From Shewanella polaris (GTDB lineage: Bacteria; Pseudomonadota; Gammaproteobacteria; Enterobacterales; Shewanellaceae), in assembly GCF_006385555.1 (NCBI RefSeq), contig NZ_CP041036.1, forward strand, positions 992,001 to 1,056,000: a stretch of DNA of 64,000 nt, in the 5' to 3' direction. The position numbers and the translations under genes are program-made. Shown in pieces: positions 45,984-56,086 of the stretch (the stretch's first letter is position 1; each line of letters begins with the position of its first letter). Below the pieces are notes generated by a model. The model saw nothing but the letters and a program-made list of their open reading frames with translations, did no database searches and had not been told where the DNA came from.

Positions 45984-46634
45984 TCAATACTTTATATTCA
46001 ATTTAGCACATTTTACTAAAGCTCTCATTACAGGTAATTTTTGTTTTTTATTTTTTTTGATAGCTACTTGAGTTGATATTTTTTTGTATCTAATAATTTC
46101 ATCAACTATTTGTCGTGGATTACACTCATATCGAATTGATAAGTCTACTAACATATCACTGTCAAATTTAATCGATTTTTCCATGGCTTCGTTTATAGCC
46201 TTAGTACCTTGTAACATCAATTCTGCCTTTCTTTCTCCTCTATTAATTAAAGATTGTTTTACACGATTCTTATGCTTCTTAAATGTTTCAGGGGATTTTA
46301 AAGATGCAATATCTTTCATAATTGTATCGGTTGACGTAGGTATGACCGATATTAAGTGATTAATAAATTCATTGCTTTTTAAGTTTCGCTTATAATATAG
46401 GTTGTATACAATTAAATCTCTTCTTTGTAAAGTTTCGTTATCGCTATCATTTTCATGGTTATCTTCAATGTTTAGGCTTGGATTTTTTGTGGTCTCTACC
46501 TGAGATGGATTATCATCACTCTTTACTTGCGACGGCCTGAGTGTTTCAGTTATATCTTCATTAACATCATGGTAGTTATTAAAATCGTGTGGATGTTTGT
46601 TCATTTTCGAAACCTTTTTACCATTGACACTCAT
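45984..46634 (-). CDS. Hypothetical basic/disordered protein, AT-rich orphan
   Basis: 216 residues, not recognised. The first ~70 residues are low-complexity (Asn, Asp, Ser, Glu) and likely disordered. The rest is basic and helical, ending KKNKKQKLPVMRALVKCAKLNIKY. No signal or membrane segment. The start could be the ATG at 46634 or at 46604. It opposes the flagellar operon, and its AT-rich composition and unusual codon use suggest acquired DNA. Real but uncertain. Confidence 0.5.
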   Translation of the reverse strand: MSVNGKKVSKMNKHPHDFNNYHDVNEDITETLRPSQVKSDDNPSQVETTKNPSLNIEDNHENDSDNETLQRRDLIVYNLYYKRNLKSNEFINHLISVIPTSTDTIMKDIASLKSPETFKKHKNRVKQSLINRGERKAELMLQGTKAINEAMEKSIKFDSDMLVDLSIRYECNPRQIVDEIIRYKKISTQVAIKKNKKQKLPVMRALVKCAKLNIKY

Positions 46635-47124
46635 TGTATTAATAATATCAAACTTACGAGCGATAGCAATTAAAGATACTCATAATCATAAGCGCTCATA
46701 GAACAATGTTTTTTAGTTTTGATATAAATAAGTCATAAAATTTAAAATACATTTTCATGCTTAACCGTAGTATTTGATATTCAGTAATTATTCTGACAGA
46801 CGTTTGTGTCAGTAAATACTTGATGTGATTAAGAACTATATTATTATATGATAAAGTCTATTAAGAAATTCTAGGAAAATATATTACAATATTTCTCAGA
46901 TTATTTTCCCATTTCAATAACTAGATATAAGCTTGTATGAGTTAAATTGATGTAAAACAGTATCATGTGTGAGATGTTTTGGTATTTGAATTATTAGTGT
47001 CCTATAGGGATGATTTTGTGAATGTAACCATCTAAATGAAGGTTAATGACTCATATTGATAATAAGTGTTGAAGTGACATAGTTTATGAATGAATTATTC
47101 ACTCAATGTATTGCTAAGATAATA
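46635..47124. other. AT-rich intergenic region with no gene seen
   Basis: About 490 bp very rich in A and T. I see no ORF, tRNA or clear repeat. It may hold the promoter of the minus-strand hypothetical gene. Confidence 0.4.
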
Positions 47125-47153
47125 AAAAACCAAGCTAAATGCTTGGTTTTTTT
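47125..47153 (-). terminator. Terminator downstream of the SPFH gene
   Basis: AAAAACCAAGC-TAAAT-GCTTGGTTTTTTT has T-tracts on both sides and can act in both directions. Confidence 0.8.
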
Positions 47154-47184
47154 AATGGTTTTTTTAATGGGCTTATTAATGAGG

Positions 47185-48072
47185 CTATTTTGTTGTTGGC
47201 ACTTCAAGGAATGGGATTGTGCCAGTAGGTAACATAGTGGTTGGCAGCTTGCCGTCCCAGCGTTCAGCCTTAGTCAATTCAACTAAGTTTTGATTTTGAG
47301 CTAGTGCTTCGGCACGGATTTTAATGGCTGATGCTTCTGCATTACCTTTAATTCGAATACTTTCCGCTTCAGCAATGGCGCGAGCCAGTTGTGAGTCGGC
47401 TTCCGCTTGTGCTTGAGTGACAGCAATTTTGGCACTTACCCGTTCTTTTTCAAGGTTTTGTAATTGGGTTTGTACTTCAACTTCGGCGCGCATTCTGTCT
47501 TCTACTGATTTCTCGTATGCATTACTAAAATCAATATTTTCAATCTGTACCGAATTAATGGTAACAGGGCCTTTAATCGATTGAGTAATGGCGGCAGTAA
47601 CATCAATACCAAATTTTATACGTTCCTGAACGGCAGAAATGGCGGTGTATTTGCCAAAGATATTCTCAATTTGAGTCGGTACTTGGCGGTCAAGTAAACG
47701 CGATACCATTAAGTCGACGCTTTTAAAATTAGCATAGACTTCTTCAACGCGATCAGGAGGAATACTGAATGTAACCGATGCACGTAACGTTGCGGGTTGT
47801 TGATCACGACTATACGCCTGTAGGCCTTGATAGTTTGCGGTATGTGTTTGGGTTGAAATTTTAACGACAGTGTCCATTAGAGGAATTTTAAATCCAAGCC
47901 CTGGTTCTGCAGTATCAATAATTTTACCGTTACGTAATAACACCCCACGTTCGCCCTGATCGACTGTGTACCAGCTGCTATATAAGCTGATAAGTATTAT
48001 CAGCAACACAGCGATAGGAATGATTTTTCCTAGATGATTTATGTTGGCTTGCGCCAGATCATTTTTTAACAT
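47185..48072 (-). CDS. SPFH/prohibitin family membrane protein
   Basis: 295 residues. One N-terminal membrane helix (~16-33) and an SPFH domain (STVDQGERGVLLRNGK-like start, about 35-200), then a long Ala/Glu-rich coiled coil (about 200-260). It resembles prohibitin and HflC and would form membrane-associated oligomers. No NfeD or HflK partner is adjacent. A signal-anchor topology is expected. Confidence 0.88.
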   Translation of the reverse strand: MLKNDLAQANINHLGKIIPIAVLLIILISLYSSWYTVDQGERGVLLRNGKIIDTAEPGLGFKIPLMDTVVKISTQTHTANYQGLQAYSRDQQPATLRASVTFSIPPDRVEEVYANFKSVDLMVSRLLDRQVPTQIENIFGKYTAISAVQERIKFGIDVTAAITQSIKGPVTINSVQIENIDFSNAYEKSVEDRMRAEVEVQTQLQNLEKERVSAKIAVTQAQAEADSQLARAIAEAESIRIKGNAEASAIKIRAEALAQNQNLVELTKAERWDGKLPTTMLPTGTIPFLEVPTTK

Positions 48073-48171
48073 TATGCTTCCCTAGCAAAAGTGAAATTAG
48101 AATATGTTTGGTTTATTCGTTGTGATAGCGTTTAGAACGGTTAGCATTATAAATAATTGTTATAAATGCAA

Positions 48172-48648
48172 TTATTTTTGAGGTTTCTCTGAAATCCAAA
48201 GTTTAATATGTCCTTGAACAACCACAACACCGTTAATGTCATAAGCTTTAACGTCGACTAACATATCACCAACTTGCCACTGTTCTGGTGTTACCTCTGC
48301 AACACACAAAATATCGCTGCCAGCTTTTGCGGTATAGTCTACTGACATTCCTTTAGGGATCCAACGTAAATGCGCGGGAATAGAGGCTTCTGCCATAGTG
48401 CCCATTGCCATTTCTAAGCCATTACAAATAGCAATAACATGTACGGTACCAATATGGTTTTGGACTTTTTTACGTTTTTTAATTAAACATTCACAACGGT
48501 TAACACGTAAATCATTTATATAAGGATGCACAGTGCCAAAATAAGGCGCCATGCGTGACACCATTTTAGAGAAAATACGTTTGCCGAAAGGGTAAGATGT
48601 CACTTTTTTATATAGCGCCATCACTTTATTGGGTTTAGTTTGGGTCAT
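48172..48648 (-). CDS. DUF4442 hotdog-fold protein (thioesterase-like)
   Basis: 158 residues. DUF4442/hotdog features: the helix CNGLEMAMGTMAE and strands IPKGMSVDYTAKAGSDILCVAEV and VVVVQGHIKLWISEK. Related to acyl-CoA thioesterases, but the substrate is unknown and a catalytic residue cannot be assigned. Single gene, divergent from the DUF368 gene. Confidence 0.78.
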   Translation of the reverse strand: MTQTKPNKVMALYKKVTSYPFGKRIFSKMVSRMAPYFGTVHPYINDLRVNRCECLIKKRKKVQNHIGTVHVIAICNGLEMAMGTMAEASIPAHLRWIPKGMSVDYTAKAGSDILCVAEVTPEQWQVGDMLVDVKAYDINGVVVVQGHIKLWISEKPQK

Positions 48649-48802
48649 TGGAAAGACTCTGGTTATTGTGTAAGTAAGTTGTCTGGTCCGATGAGGTTAA
48701 CATTGTTGTAACCCGCGGTGAAGTACTGATCAATATTTTCCATCGCTCATTGTGCTACTGACAGGTATAATTTTGCTGGTGTCGATTCTTTAAGGGTAAA
48801 TT

Positions 48803-49729
48803 TTGAAATCTAACTTGTTATTAAATTATATCAAAGGTATGGCCATGGGGGCCGCAGACGTTGTTCCGGGAGTTTCTGGCGGCACCATCGCATTTATTAC
48901 TGGGATATTAACTCCGCTTTTAGACGGTATTCGCAAAATAAATTTGTCTTTGTTTGGCATTATAAAGCAGCAAGGTATTAAAGCGGCTTTTTTACATATC
49001 AACGGGCCTTTTTTAGTTTGTGTTTTTGGCGGTATCTTAACCAGTATTTTTACCTTAGCTAAGTTGATTTCATGGTTATTGGCTACTCATCCTATTCCCG
49101 TTTGGTCCTTTTTCTTTGGTTTGATTATTTATTCTGTGGTGCACATGCTGAAGCAGGTTGAAACATTTAACGTTCTGCGGATTGTGATGTTTTTTATTGG
49201 GGTTGCATTTGCATGGTCAATTACCGTGTTGCACCCCATTGAAATGCAGGATACTTATCTTAACTTCTTCTTTTGTGGTGCTATCGCCATTTGCGCCATG
49301 ATATTACCGGGTATTTCAGGTAGCTTTATTCTGCTGCTATTAGGCATGTATCCAGCGGTGTTAGCCGCCGCTAAAGGATTCGATATTGTTTATTTAGCCT
49401 GCTTTGCTGTGGGCGCAGTGGTCGGCTTATTAAGTTTTAGCCACGTGTTATCCGCATTGTTACGTAAATTTCAGGATGCAACGTTACTTTTTTTAACCGG
49501 ATTGATGTTGGGCACACTCGGTAAGATTTGGCCATGGAAACAAGTGATCAGCTGGCGCGAAAACTCTAAAGGGGAATTAGTACCACTAGTAGAACAAAAC
49601 TTATCTCCATTTCAGTTTGAGCAAGTCACTGGTGAATCTTCGCAAATCATTATCGCCATTGTGTGCGTGCTGGTGGGCATTGGCTTAGTGTGGGGAGTCG
49701 AGCGCGTAGGTAAAAAAGCCCATGGATAA
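48803..49729 (+). CDS. DUF368 membrane protein (PopT-type polyprenyl-phosphate transporter)
   Basis: 308 residues with about eight to nine membrane helices and two copies of the family motif: GMAMGAADVVPGVSGGTIAFITG (~11-33) and AMILPGISGSFILLLLGMY (~167-185). DUF368 proteins (PopT) have been implicated in recycling undecaprenyl phosphate across the inner membrane. The start is TTG at 48803, 6 nt after AAGGG. No ATG fits the conserved N-terminus. Confidence 0.85.
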   Translation: MKSNLLLNYIKGMAMGAADVVPGVSGGTIAFITGILTPLLDGIRKINLSLFGIIKQQGIKAAFLHINGPFLVCVFGGILTSIFTLAKLISWLLATHPIPVWSFFFGLIIYSVVHMLKQVETFNVLRIVMFFIGVAFAWSITVLHPIEMQDTYLNFFFCGAIAICAMILPGISGSFILLLLGMYPAVLAAAKGFDIVYLACFAVGAVVGLLSFSHVLSALLRKFQDATLLFLTGLMLGTLGKIWPWKQVISWRENSKGELVPLVEQNLSPFQFEQVTGESSQIIIAIVCVLVGIGLVWGVERVGKKAHG

Positions 49730-49774
49730 CAAATATCTGACATTTTTCGGATAAACATTTTTAGATAAATATTA

Positions 49775-49799
49775 AGCAGAACTTCGGTTCTGCTTTTTT
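49775..49799 (+). terminator. Terminator of the DUF368 gene
   Basis: AGCAGAAC-TTCG-GTTCTGCT followed by TTTTT; stable TTCG tetraloop. Confidence 0.9.
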
Positions 49800-49975
49800 G
49801 TGTGTATTATTTGACTAATATGAAGACTCATTTTGCAAAAATGATAAATAACTCTATAAATAATGAACTTAATGGGGGTTTTACTCGTATATTTGTTTAA
49901 TCACATGTGTTGTTAGCATGACATCTTTTTTTATCCCACGCTGGGAATATTACGGTTGCCACAGGAGTGCATAAT

Positions 49976-50938
49976 ATGCCAAATATCGATACATTTGTGC
50001 CAGAAAAAATCCAAATTGGGATTAGCAGTTGCCTTCTTGGTAATCAAGTTCGTTTTGACGGTGGTCATAAAAACTCATATTACTGTAAACAAGAAATAGA
50101 ACCGTTTTTTGAATACACCAATGTTTGCCCTGAAATGGCTATTGGCATGGGCGCTCCACGCAAAAGTATCCGTCAAATTCGTGATGGTGATATTGTTCAT
50201 ATTCGCAGTGCAGATGGCAGTTTAGATGTTACCGACAAGCTTAATGAATATTCTAAAGCTAAAGTTGAAGAGCTGGACTACTTAGGCGGCTACATTTTAT
50301 GTGCCAAATCGCCAACCTGCGGAATGGAGCGAGTAACCGAATATAAAATTGGTACCAATAATGGTTCTAAAACGGGTGTCGGTGTTTTTGCTAAGGCCCT
50401 GATGGAGCGTTATCCGTTGTTGCCAGTAGAAGAAGAAGGGCGTTTGCACGATTTGCCGCTGCGAGAAAACTTTTTTACTCGTATATTTGCTTATAACGAT
50501 TGGCAAAAAATGAAGCAATCTGGATTAACTAAGCACAAATTGATGCAGTTTCATTCACGTTACAAATACTTAATTATGGCACACAGCCCTAAGTGGTATC
50601 GCGAGCTGGGTCCTATTCTGGCGGATATTCAAGATATCGAACAATCGGCTCAGCAATATTTTAAAGGCTTTATGACGGCACTCAAAATCATTGCCACTCG
50701 CAAAAACCACACCAGTACTTTGCAACATATTCAAGGTTATTTTAAGAAGCAACTTACGGCTGAACAGAAAGAAGAACTGAGTGAGTCCATTTTAAAATAT
50801 CGCCAAGGTTTATTGCCTTTACTTGTGCCAATTACCCTGATTAATCATTATGTGCGTGAGTTCCCAACGCCATACATTGAAGAGCAGGTGTATTTAAATC
50901 CACATCCAGAAGCGCTTAAGCTTCGTTATGCCTATTAG
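49976..50938 (+). CDS. DUF523 + DUF1722 (YbgA-like) protein
   Basis: 320 residues from the ATG at 49976 (AGGAG 8 nt upstream). The GTG at 49967 overlaps that Shine-Dalgarno and is rejected. The N-terminal DUF523 domain (~10-150) has conserved cysteines (GISSCLLGNQVRFDGGHK, CPEM, CAKSPTCGMERV). The C-terminal DUF1722 domain (~190-315) resembles E. coli YbgA, the gene next to phrB. It precedes the photolyase by 11 bp here as well, so a role in UV or light stress is inferred. Confidence 0.88.
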   Translation: MPNIDTFVPEKIQIGISSCLLGNQVRFDGGHKNSYYCKQEIEPFFEYTNVCPEMAIGMGAPRKSIRQIRDGDIVHIRSADGSLDVTDKLNEYSKAKVEELDYLGGYILCAKSPTCGMERVTEYKIGTNNGSKTGVGVFAKALMERYPLLPVEEEGRLHDLPLRENFFTRIFAYNDWQKMKQSGLTKHKLMQFHSRYKYLIMAHSPKWYRELGPILADIQDIEQSAQQYFKGFMTALKIIATRKNHTSTLQHIQGYFKKQLTAEQKEELSESILKYRQGLLPLLVPITLINHYVREFPTPYIEEQVYLNPHPEALKLRYAY

Positions 50939-50949
50939 GTCGAGTATTA

Positions 50950-52383
50950 ATGACTTCTATGAATAGTTTGATGTGGTTTAGGCAAGATTTACGGGTGGCA
51001 GATAATCCGGCCTTAGTTGCTGCGTGCGATTTTGCCATTGGTAATAATAGCCATCTTCGAGCCGTATATTTTGTCACACCTTCTCAGTGGGCGCAGCATG
51101 ATGTTGCGCCGATACAAATCGATTTTATGCAACGGCACGTAAATTTATTGGCCCAAGCGCTGGCCGCCTTAGGTATTCAACTTGATGTTGTGCATGTACA
51201 AGATTTTGCTGAGGTACAAGAGGTATTAACCACTTATATTGAAAAGCATCAAATTGGCGCTGTGTTTGCCGGTAATGAGCCCGAAATAAATGAACGTCGT
51301 CGTGATAGTGCATTAATCGATAGTGGCTTGCCATTAACCTTAATAGATCAAGATTGTGTATTAGCCCCAGAGACGGTGAAGAATTTAGCGGGAGGCATGT
51401 ACAAAGTCTTCACCCCTTTTGCTAAAAAATGGAAGAGTATCGCCAATCAGCGAGCGATTATTACCAAGCGCGTGCCTGCGCCAATGGCCACGGCTTTACC
51501 ATCTCCAGATGACATCGTCTTTCATTGTGACAAAGTCAGCAGCGATCTATGGCCTGCAGGTGAAGGTGTTGCTAAAAGAATATTAGATCAATTTCTAGCA
51601 AGTCAAGTGGCCGATTATCATGTAGATCGAGACATTCCAGCCTTAGAAGGAACCAGTCGTTTATCGCCTTATTTGGCTATTGGTGTCATTAGTTCACGCC
51701 AATGTGTTGCCGCTATTCTTGCCCGTTACCCCGAAGCTTTAGTCGACGATGCTTGCCCAGCTAAGACCTGGTTAAACGAATTGATTTGGCGTGAGTTTTA
51801 TCGTCATTTATTGGTGGCATTTCCGCGTTTATCTATGGGGTGTAACTTTAATGAGTTGGGCGATGGTATCGCTTGGCGCAATAATGCCGATGAATTTAAC
51901 GCTTGGTGTGATGGGCAAACGGGCTATCCACTTGTGGATGCCGCTATGCGTCAATTAAATCAAACGGGTTGGATGCATAATCGATTACGTATGGTGGTCG
52001 CGAGTTTTTTAACCAAACATTTGTTAATTGATTGGCGCTGGGGAGAACGTTACTTTAGACAAAAACTCATTGATGGCGACTTAGCGGCTAATAATGGTGG
52101 CTGGCAATGGTCTGCAGGGACAGGTTGCGATGCGCAACCTTATTTTCGAGTGTTTAATCCTATGACTCAAAGCAGCAAATTTGACCCCGATGCTAGCTTT
52201 ATAAAACGTTATGTAACTGAGGTGTCTGGATGGTCTTTGGCTGACATTCACTTACCTAAAACGGTTAATGTAAATGACTTATTTGGCCAACGGCTGGATG
52301 AGGGATATCCACAGCCTATCGTTGAACATAAAATGGCGCGCTTAAGAGCCATTGAAGTTTTAAGTGCACTTAAGCGGGGTTAA
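50950..52383 (+). CDS. phrB: Deoxyribodipyrimidine photolyase (class I CPD)
   Basis: 477 residues. The N-terminal antenna domain is LMWFRQDLRVADNPALVAA. The C-terminal FAD domain has TSRLSPYLAIGVISSRQC, WLNELIWREFYRHLL and NNGGWQWSAGTGCDAQPYFRVFNP. It repairs UV cyclobutane pyrimidine dimers with light energy. Either ATG (50950 or 50959) is possible. It is co-transcribed with the YbgA-like gene and closed by a strong terminator. Confidence 0.96.
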   Translation: MTSMNSLMWFRQDLRVADNPALVAACDFAIGNNSHLRAVYFVTPSQWAQHDVAPIQIDFMQRHVNLLAQALAALGIQLDVVHVQDFAEVQEVLTTYIEKHQIGAVFAGNEPEINERRRDSALIDSGLPLTLIDQDCVLAPETVKNLAGGMYKVFTPFAKKWKSIANQRAIITKRVPAPMATALPSPDDIVFHCDKVSSDLWPAGEGVAKRILDQFLASQVADYHVDRDIPALEGTSRLSPYLAIGVISSRQCVAAILARYPEALVDDACPAKTWLNELIWREFYRHLLVAFPRLSMGCNFNELGDGIAWRNNADEFNAWCDGQTGYPLVDAAMRQLNQTGWMHNRLRMVVASFLTKHLLIDWRWGERYFRQKLIDGDLAANNGGWQWSAGTGCDAQPYFRVFNPMTQSSKFDPDASFIKRYVTEVSGWSLADIHLPKTVNVNDLFGQRLDEGYPQPIVEHKMARLRAIEVLSALKRG

Positions 52384-52478
52384 GCTTTTTGATGTAAAAT
52401 TCATTATTGGTTCAATAAAGATGACCTTGTTGGTTTAATACCAATTCAAAGATTCGCTAAATCAGTAAATATACGACA

Positions 52479-52519
52479 GACTGCTATTATCTTTAATGTT
52501 AATAGCAGTCTTTTTTTTT
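52479..52519 (+). terminator. Terminator of the phrB operon
   Basis: GACTGCTATTA (52479-52489) and TAATAGCAGTC (52500-52510) followed by nine T residues. Confidence 0.95.
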
Positions 52520-52658
52520 GCGTTAGATCACACTATGAGACGGGCTGTTAGTGGATTGATGAGTAATGATTGAAGCACATCGAGTAACAGCATAGAATGA
52601 CGATACTAAAGATTTATATATCATGCATGTTTAAATCCTGTTGATGTTAACCCACTAA

Positions 52659-53885
52659 GTGAGTGAACTGCTTATGCTGAATATTGATGACCCAGCGATA
52701 ACTGATAACACCCCTGCAATCTGGCGTTTGGGCTTTAGACCATTCTTTCTCGGTGGGGCAAGTGTTGCTGCTTTATACATCCCATTATGGTTAATGGGTT
52801 GGTTTACACCGCAATATAGCCTATTTAACAGTGAGTTTTGGGCTAACGTAGTGCCATTATGGTGGCATCCACATGAGATGTTATTTGGCTTTGCGATGGC
52901 GATTGTGTGTGGTTTTCTGCTTACAGCAGTGCAAGCGTGGACTAATCAGCCCACCATAACCGGACGTTCATTGATGGTCACCTTTGGTTGTTGGCTTATT
53001 GCTCGGTTGATGTTGTTACTTCCAATGGACATTCCTTTGGTATTACCAGCCATATTCGATAGCTTATTTTTAGGGTTAAGTGCGTTGGCGTTGTGGCGCT
53101 GTATTTATCCGGTTAAGCAATGGCGTAATATTGGGTTTCCGTTACTATTGGTTGTGGCACTGGTGGTTAACTTAACCAGTTATTATGCGTTATATCAGCG
53201 CGACTTTTCATTGTCTACCCAACTATGGCAAGGGATGATTTGGTGGGTCGCAATGATCATTACTATCGTTGGTGGCCGAGTTATTCCATTTTTTACCGCT
53301 ATGCGTATTAAACAACCCAAGCCAGATCCCATTAGTATATTGGAAAATACATTATTATTCGTAATGGGATTATTGTTTGTACAAGCAGTAAGCCATTGGT
53401 TCCCCAAAGGGGTAGAACAAGTTTTATTGGCTGTTGCTGGTGGTTTGCACCTTATCCGTTTTGCGCGTTGGCAAGGGCATAAAACCCTAAAAGAGCCAAT
53501 GCTATGGTCTTTGCATTTGGCATATATATCGTTACCCATCACGTTACTTTTGATGGCGATTAATATCGACAATGAATATGCCTACCGCACGCTGTTACAT
53601 TTATTTGCTATCGGCGGCATTGCAGCATTATGTTTATCAATGATTTCCCGCGTGTCTCTTGGTCACACCAGTCGCAATATTTATCAAGGTCCTAATATGA
53701 CAATTGCCTTTTTGAGCATTGCATTAGCTGCAGTGTTTCGCGCAATTATGCCATTACTTTTGCCAGAATATACCCAAACATGGTTATGGTCTGCTGGGGC
53801 ATTTTGGTTTATTGGTTTTGGAATGTTTGTGTGGTTTTATGCCCCCATTTTAGTCCGTCCAAGACTCGATGGTCGCCCAGGTTAA
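52659..53885 (+). CDS. nnrS: NnrS family membrane protein (nitric oxide stress)
   Basis: About 403-408 residues with about twelve transmembrane helices and NnrS motifs: IWRLGFRPFFLGGA, WWHPHEMLFGFAMAIVCGFLLTAVQAWT and GGRVIPFFTAMRI. A haem-copper membrane protein associated with resistance to NO. The start is uncertain, GTG at 52659 or ATG at 52674, because no clear Shine-Dalgarno exists. It lies 50 bp upstream of nrfA. Confidence 0.9.
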   Translation: MSELLMLNIDDPAITDNTPAIWRLGFRPFFLGGASVAALYIPLWLMGWFTPQYSLFNSEFWANVVPLWWHPHEMLFGFAMAIVCGFLLTAVQAWTNQPTITGRSLMVTFGCWLIARLMLLLPMDIPLVLPAIFDSLFLGLSALALWRCIYPVKQWRNIGFPLLLVVALVVNLTSYYALYQRDFSLSTQLWQGMIWWVAMIITIVGGRVIPFFTAMRIKQPKPDPISILENTLLFVMGLLFVQAVSHWFPKGVEQVLLAVAGGLHLIRFARWQGHKTLKEPMLWSLHLAYISLPITLLLMAINIDNEYAYRTLLHLFAIGGIAALCLSMISRVSLGHTSRNIYQGPNMTIAFLSIALAAVFRAIMPLLLPEYTQTWLWSAGAFWFIGFGMFVWFYAPILVRPRLDGRPG

Positions 53886-53935
53886 TGCACTGCAATTAAC
53901 CTGGTATTTATCAATACAGTTTTAAGGTAAGCAAC

Positions 53936-55345
53936 ATGATTAATCCATTAATAGAAGTGATGATGCCTGTCACTCGATCTTTACGCAGTAAGACAGGCTT
54001 GAGTATTATTATCGGCGGACTTGCAGTACTGCTGCTAACATCTTGGGGCTTACAAAGTGCAGAGGTTGACCCAAATCAACTTAAGTTTCCTCAGCAATTT
54101 GAATCTTGGCAAGCAACAGAAGAACAAGTAGAACGCGACGACATACTGGCGCAATATCCAGCGAATATCATTCTATGGGCTGGTTCGTCGTTTGCGAAAG
54201 AATATCATAGCCCTCGTGGACATCAGTTTGCCGTTGCAGACATAACACATACTTTGCGTACAGGTGTTGCTGTAGCCGAAGGTGATAAAGGTTTATCAGC
54301 CAGTTGCTGGACGTGTAAATCGCCTGATGCGCCAAGATTGATGAATGAAATGGGGATTCAAGGTTTTTCTGGTGCCAATTTTGTCGATTTAGGCCGAGAA
54401 ATCAAATCTGTTGTCTATTGCAGTGATTGTCATGTTGATGGCAGTGCAGAACTCGCATTACCACGTCCCCATGCACAAAATGCCATGGCCAAAATTAAAC
54501 TGCCTTTTGATAAGCAAGATCACGCAATGCAAGGGGCACAGGTTTGTGGTCAATGTCATGTGAGTTATTATTTCCAGCCAGAAAATAATAATAAGGTTAA
54601 CATTCCATGGATTTTCGGCAGCACGGCTGACGAAATTGAAAAGTATTACGACACGCGTCGCTTTTACGAATGGATCCACCCAATTTCTAAAACACCAATA
54701 TTAAAAGCGCGTCATCCAGAATTTGAACATTGGAGTCGTTCGGCTCATGCAAAACAAGGCGTGACGTGTATAACGTGCCATATGCCACCTGCGACTGATG
54801 AAAAAGGCGCTACATATACCGATCATAAAGTTGCAGGCGCGTTAGATAATTTTGATCGCACCTGTGCAAGTTGCCATAGCAGTAAAGCGGCCATAACCAA
54901 AAAGCTTGATAAAACCAAAGCTATTATTGATGCTAAATCACGTAATGTAGAGTCATTGCTGATTAAAGCACATTACGAAGCAAAAGCAGCGTGGGATGCG
55001 GGAGCCACATGGCCGCAAATGAATGATGCGATTATGGGTATTCGTCATGCACAATGGCGTTGGGACTTTGCCACTGCATCACATGGCATGTACGCTCATA
55101 ATCCTAAAGAAGGGATTGAATTACTGGATAAATCTACTGAACAAGTAACCTATGCACGTCAAGCATTAGCACGCATATTGGGTCAATTATCAGTAACTAA
55201 GGTTGAATATCCAGATTACAGTACCAAAGAAAAAGCCCATGCAGCCATAGGATTTGTTGAAGCTGACGCCATAAAGGCTAAGGAAGCTTTTATTAAAGAA
55301 GAAGTTGATAAATACTGGCAACCAGTAGCCAGAACCGGTTACTAG
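53936..55345 (+). CDS. nrfA: Pentaheme cytochrome c nitrite reductase NrfA
   Basis: 469 residues. A Sec signal or anchor (about 20-40, ending LQSAE) is followed by the catalytic heme motif CWTCK (124-128, Lys ligand) and four CXXCH motifs at 162-166, 204-208, 278-282 and 310-314. Periplasmic six-electron reduction of nitrite to ammonium; also reduces NO. Full length. nnrS precedes it, linking nitrite and NO handling. No nrfBCD or cymA lies in the window. Confidence 0.97.
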   Translation: MINPLIEVMMPVTRSLRSKTGLSIIIGGLAVLLLTSWGLQSAEVDPNQLKFPQQFESWQATEEQVERDDILAQYPANIILWAGSSFAKEYHSPRGHQFAVADITHTLRTGVAVAEGDKGLSASCWTCKSPDAPRLMNEMGIQGFSGANFVDLGREIKSVVYCSDCHVDGSAELALPRPHAQNAMAKIKLPFDKQDHAMQGAQVCGQCHVSYYFQPENNNKVNIPWIFGSTADEIEKYYDTRRFYEWIHPISKTPILKARHPEFEHWSRSAHAKQGVTCITCHMPPATDEKGATYTDHKVAGALDNFDRTCASCHSSKAAITKKLDKTKAIIDAKSRNVESLLIKAHYEAKAAWDAGATWPQMNDAIMGIRHAQWRWDFATASHGMYAHNPKEGIELLDKSTEQVTYARQALARILGQLSVTKVEYPDYSTKEKAHAAIGFVEADAIKAKEAFIKEEVDKYWQPVARTGY

Positions 55346-55373
55346 TCTCTAAAAAGTATCAACTCAAGTCATT

Positions 55374-55401
55374 AACGCCTAAGCATTGCTTAGGCGTTTT
55401 T
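55374..55401 (+). terminator. Terminator of nrfA
   Basis: AACGCCTAAGC-ATT-GCTTAGGCGTT followed by TTT. Confidence 0.88.
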
Positions 55402-55582
55402 GTTTGTGTGGTTATTAATATGGCTTATCTTCGTGATCTACTTTCATGAATCTCTCGTATAAACTTCTAATCAGGTTAATATTTGCCTCACAGACATAAA
55501 ACAAATTTATGTTATTGTCATATAAGGCATTGTTATCGCTAGTCATCGTGAATGTCATCAGTCGCGTATTAGGAGTATGTAA

Positions 55583-56086
55583 ATGCAAGCTGCACAATCG
55601 ATAGTTGATAGTTCATCACCATCATTGGATACGGGCAACCTAACTTCTGTTAATGATAATCCAGCTATCATTAATGCCTTTATTGATATGTATCAAAAGC
55701 TTAATAAAGATAATTTATTTCTATTACGTCAAGTGTATCGAGATGACATTCAGTTTCGTGATCCTATCCATCAAGTCAACGGTATTGAAGCGTTAACTCG
55801 CTACTTTGACAACATGTATCAAAATGTCACTCACATCGAATTTGATATTAAAGAAGTGGTTGTGAGCAAGGATAATGATCAAGCTGCCTTGTATTGGACT
55901 ATGAGCTATTCACATCCAAAATTGAGTAAAGGTCAGTTGATTAATGTTGAGGGCATGTCGCAGCTTAAGTTTGATGACAAAATCTATTCCCACCGTGACT
56001 ATTTCGATTTAGGCCAAATGCTATACGAGCAAATTCCTTTTCTAGGCGGCTTAATTGGTATATTAAAAAACCGAGCGGCAAAATAA
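55583..56086 (+). CDS. SnoaL/NTF2-like protein, first gene of the lipid operon
   Basis: 167 residues. The NTF2-like cone fold is suggested by MYQKLNKDNLFLLRQVYRDDIQFRDPIHQVNGIEALTRYFDNMY and by later strands with IEFDIKEVVV and AALYWTMSY. No catalytic residues can be named. Its stop shares one base with the next ATG, so it is the promoter-proximal gene of the eight-gene set. It precedes the SDR gene in similar gammaproteobacterial clusters. Confidence 0.8.
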   Translation: MQAAQSIVDSSSPSLDTGNLTSVNDNPAIINAFIDMYQKLNKDNLFLLRQVYRDDIQFRDPIHQVNGIEALTRYFDNMYQNVTHIEFDIKEVVVSKDNDQAALYWTMSYSHPKLSKGQLINVEGMSQLKFDDKIYSHRDYFDLGQMLYEQIPFLGGLIGILKNRAAK

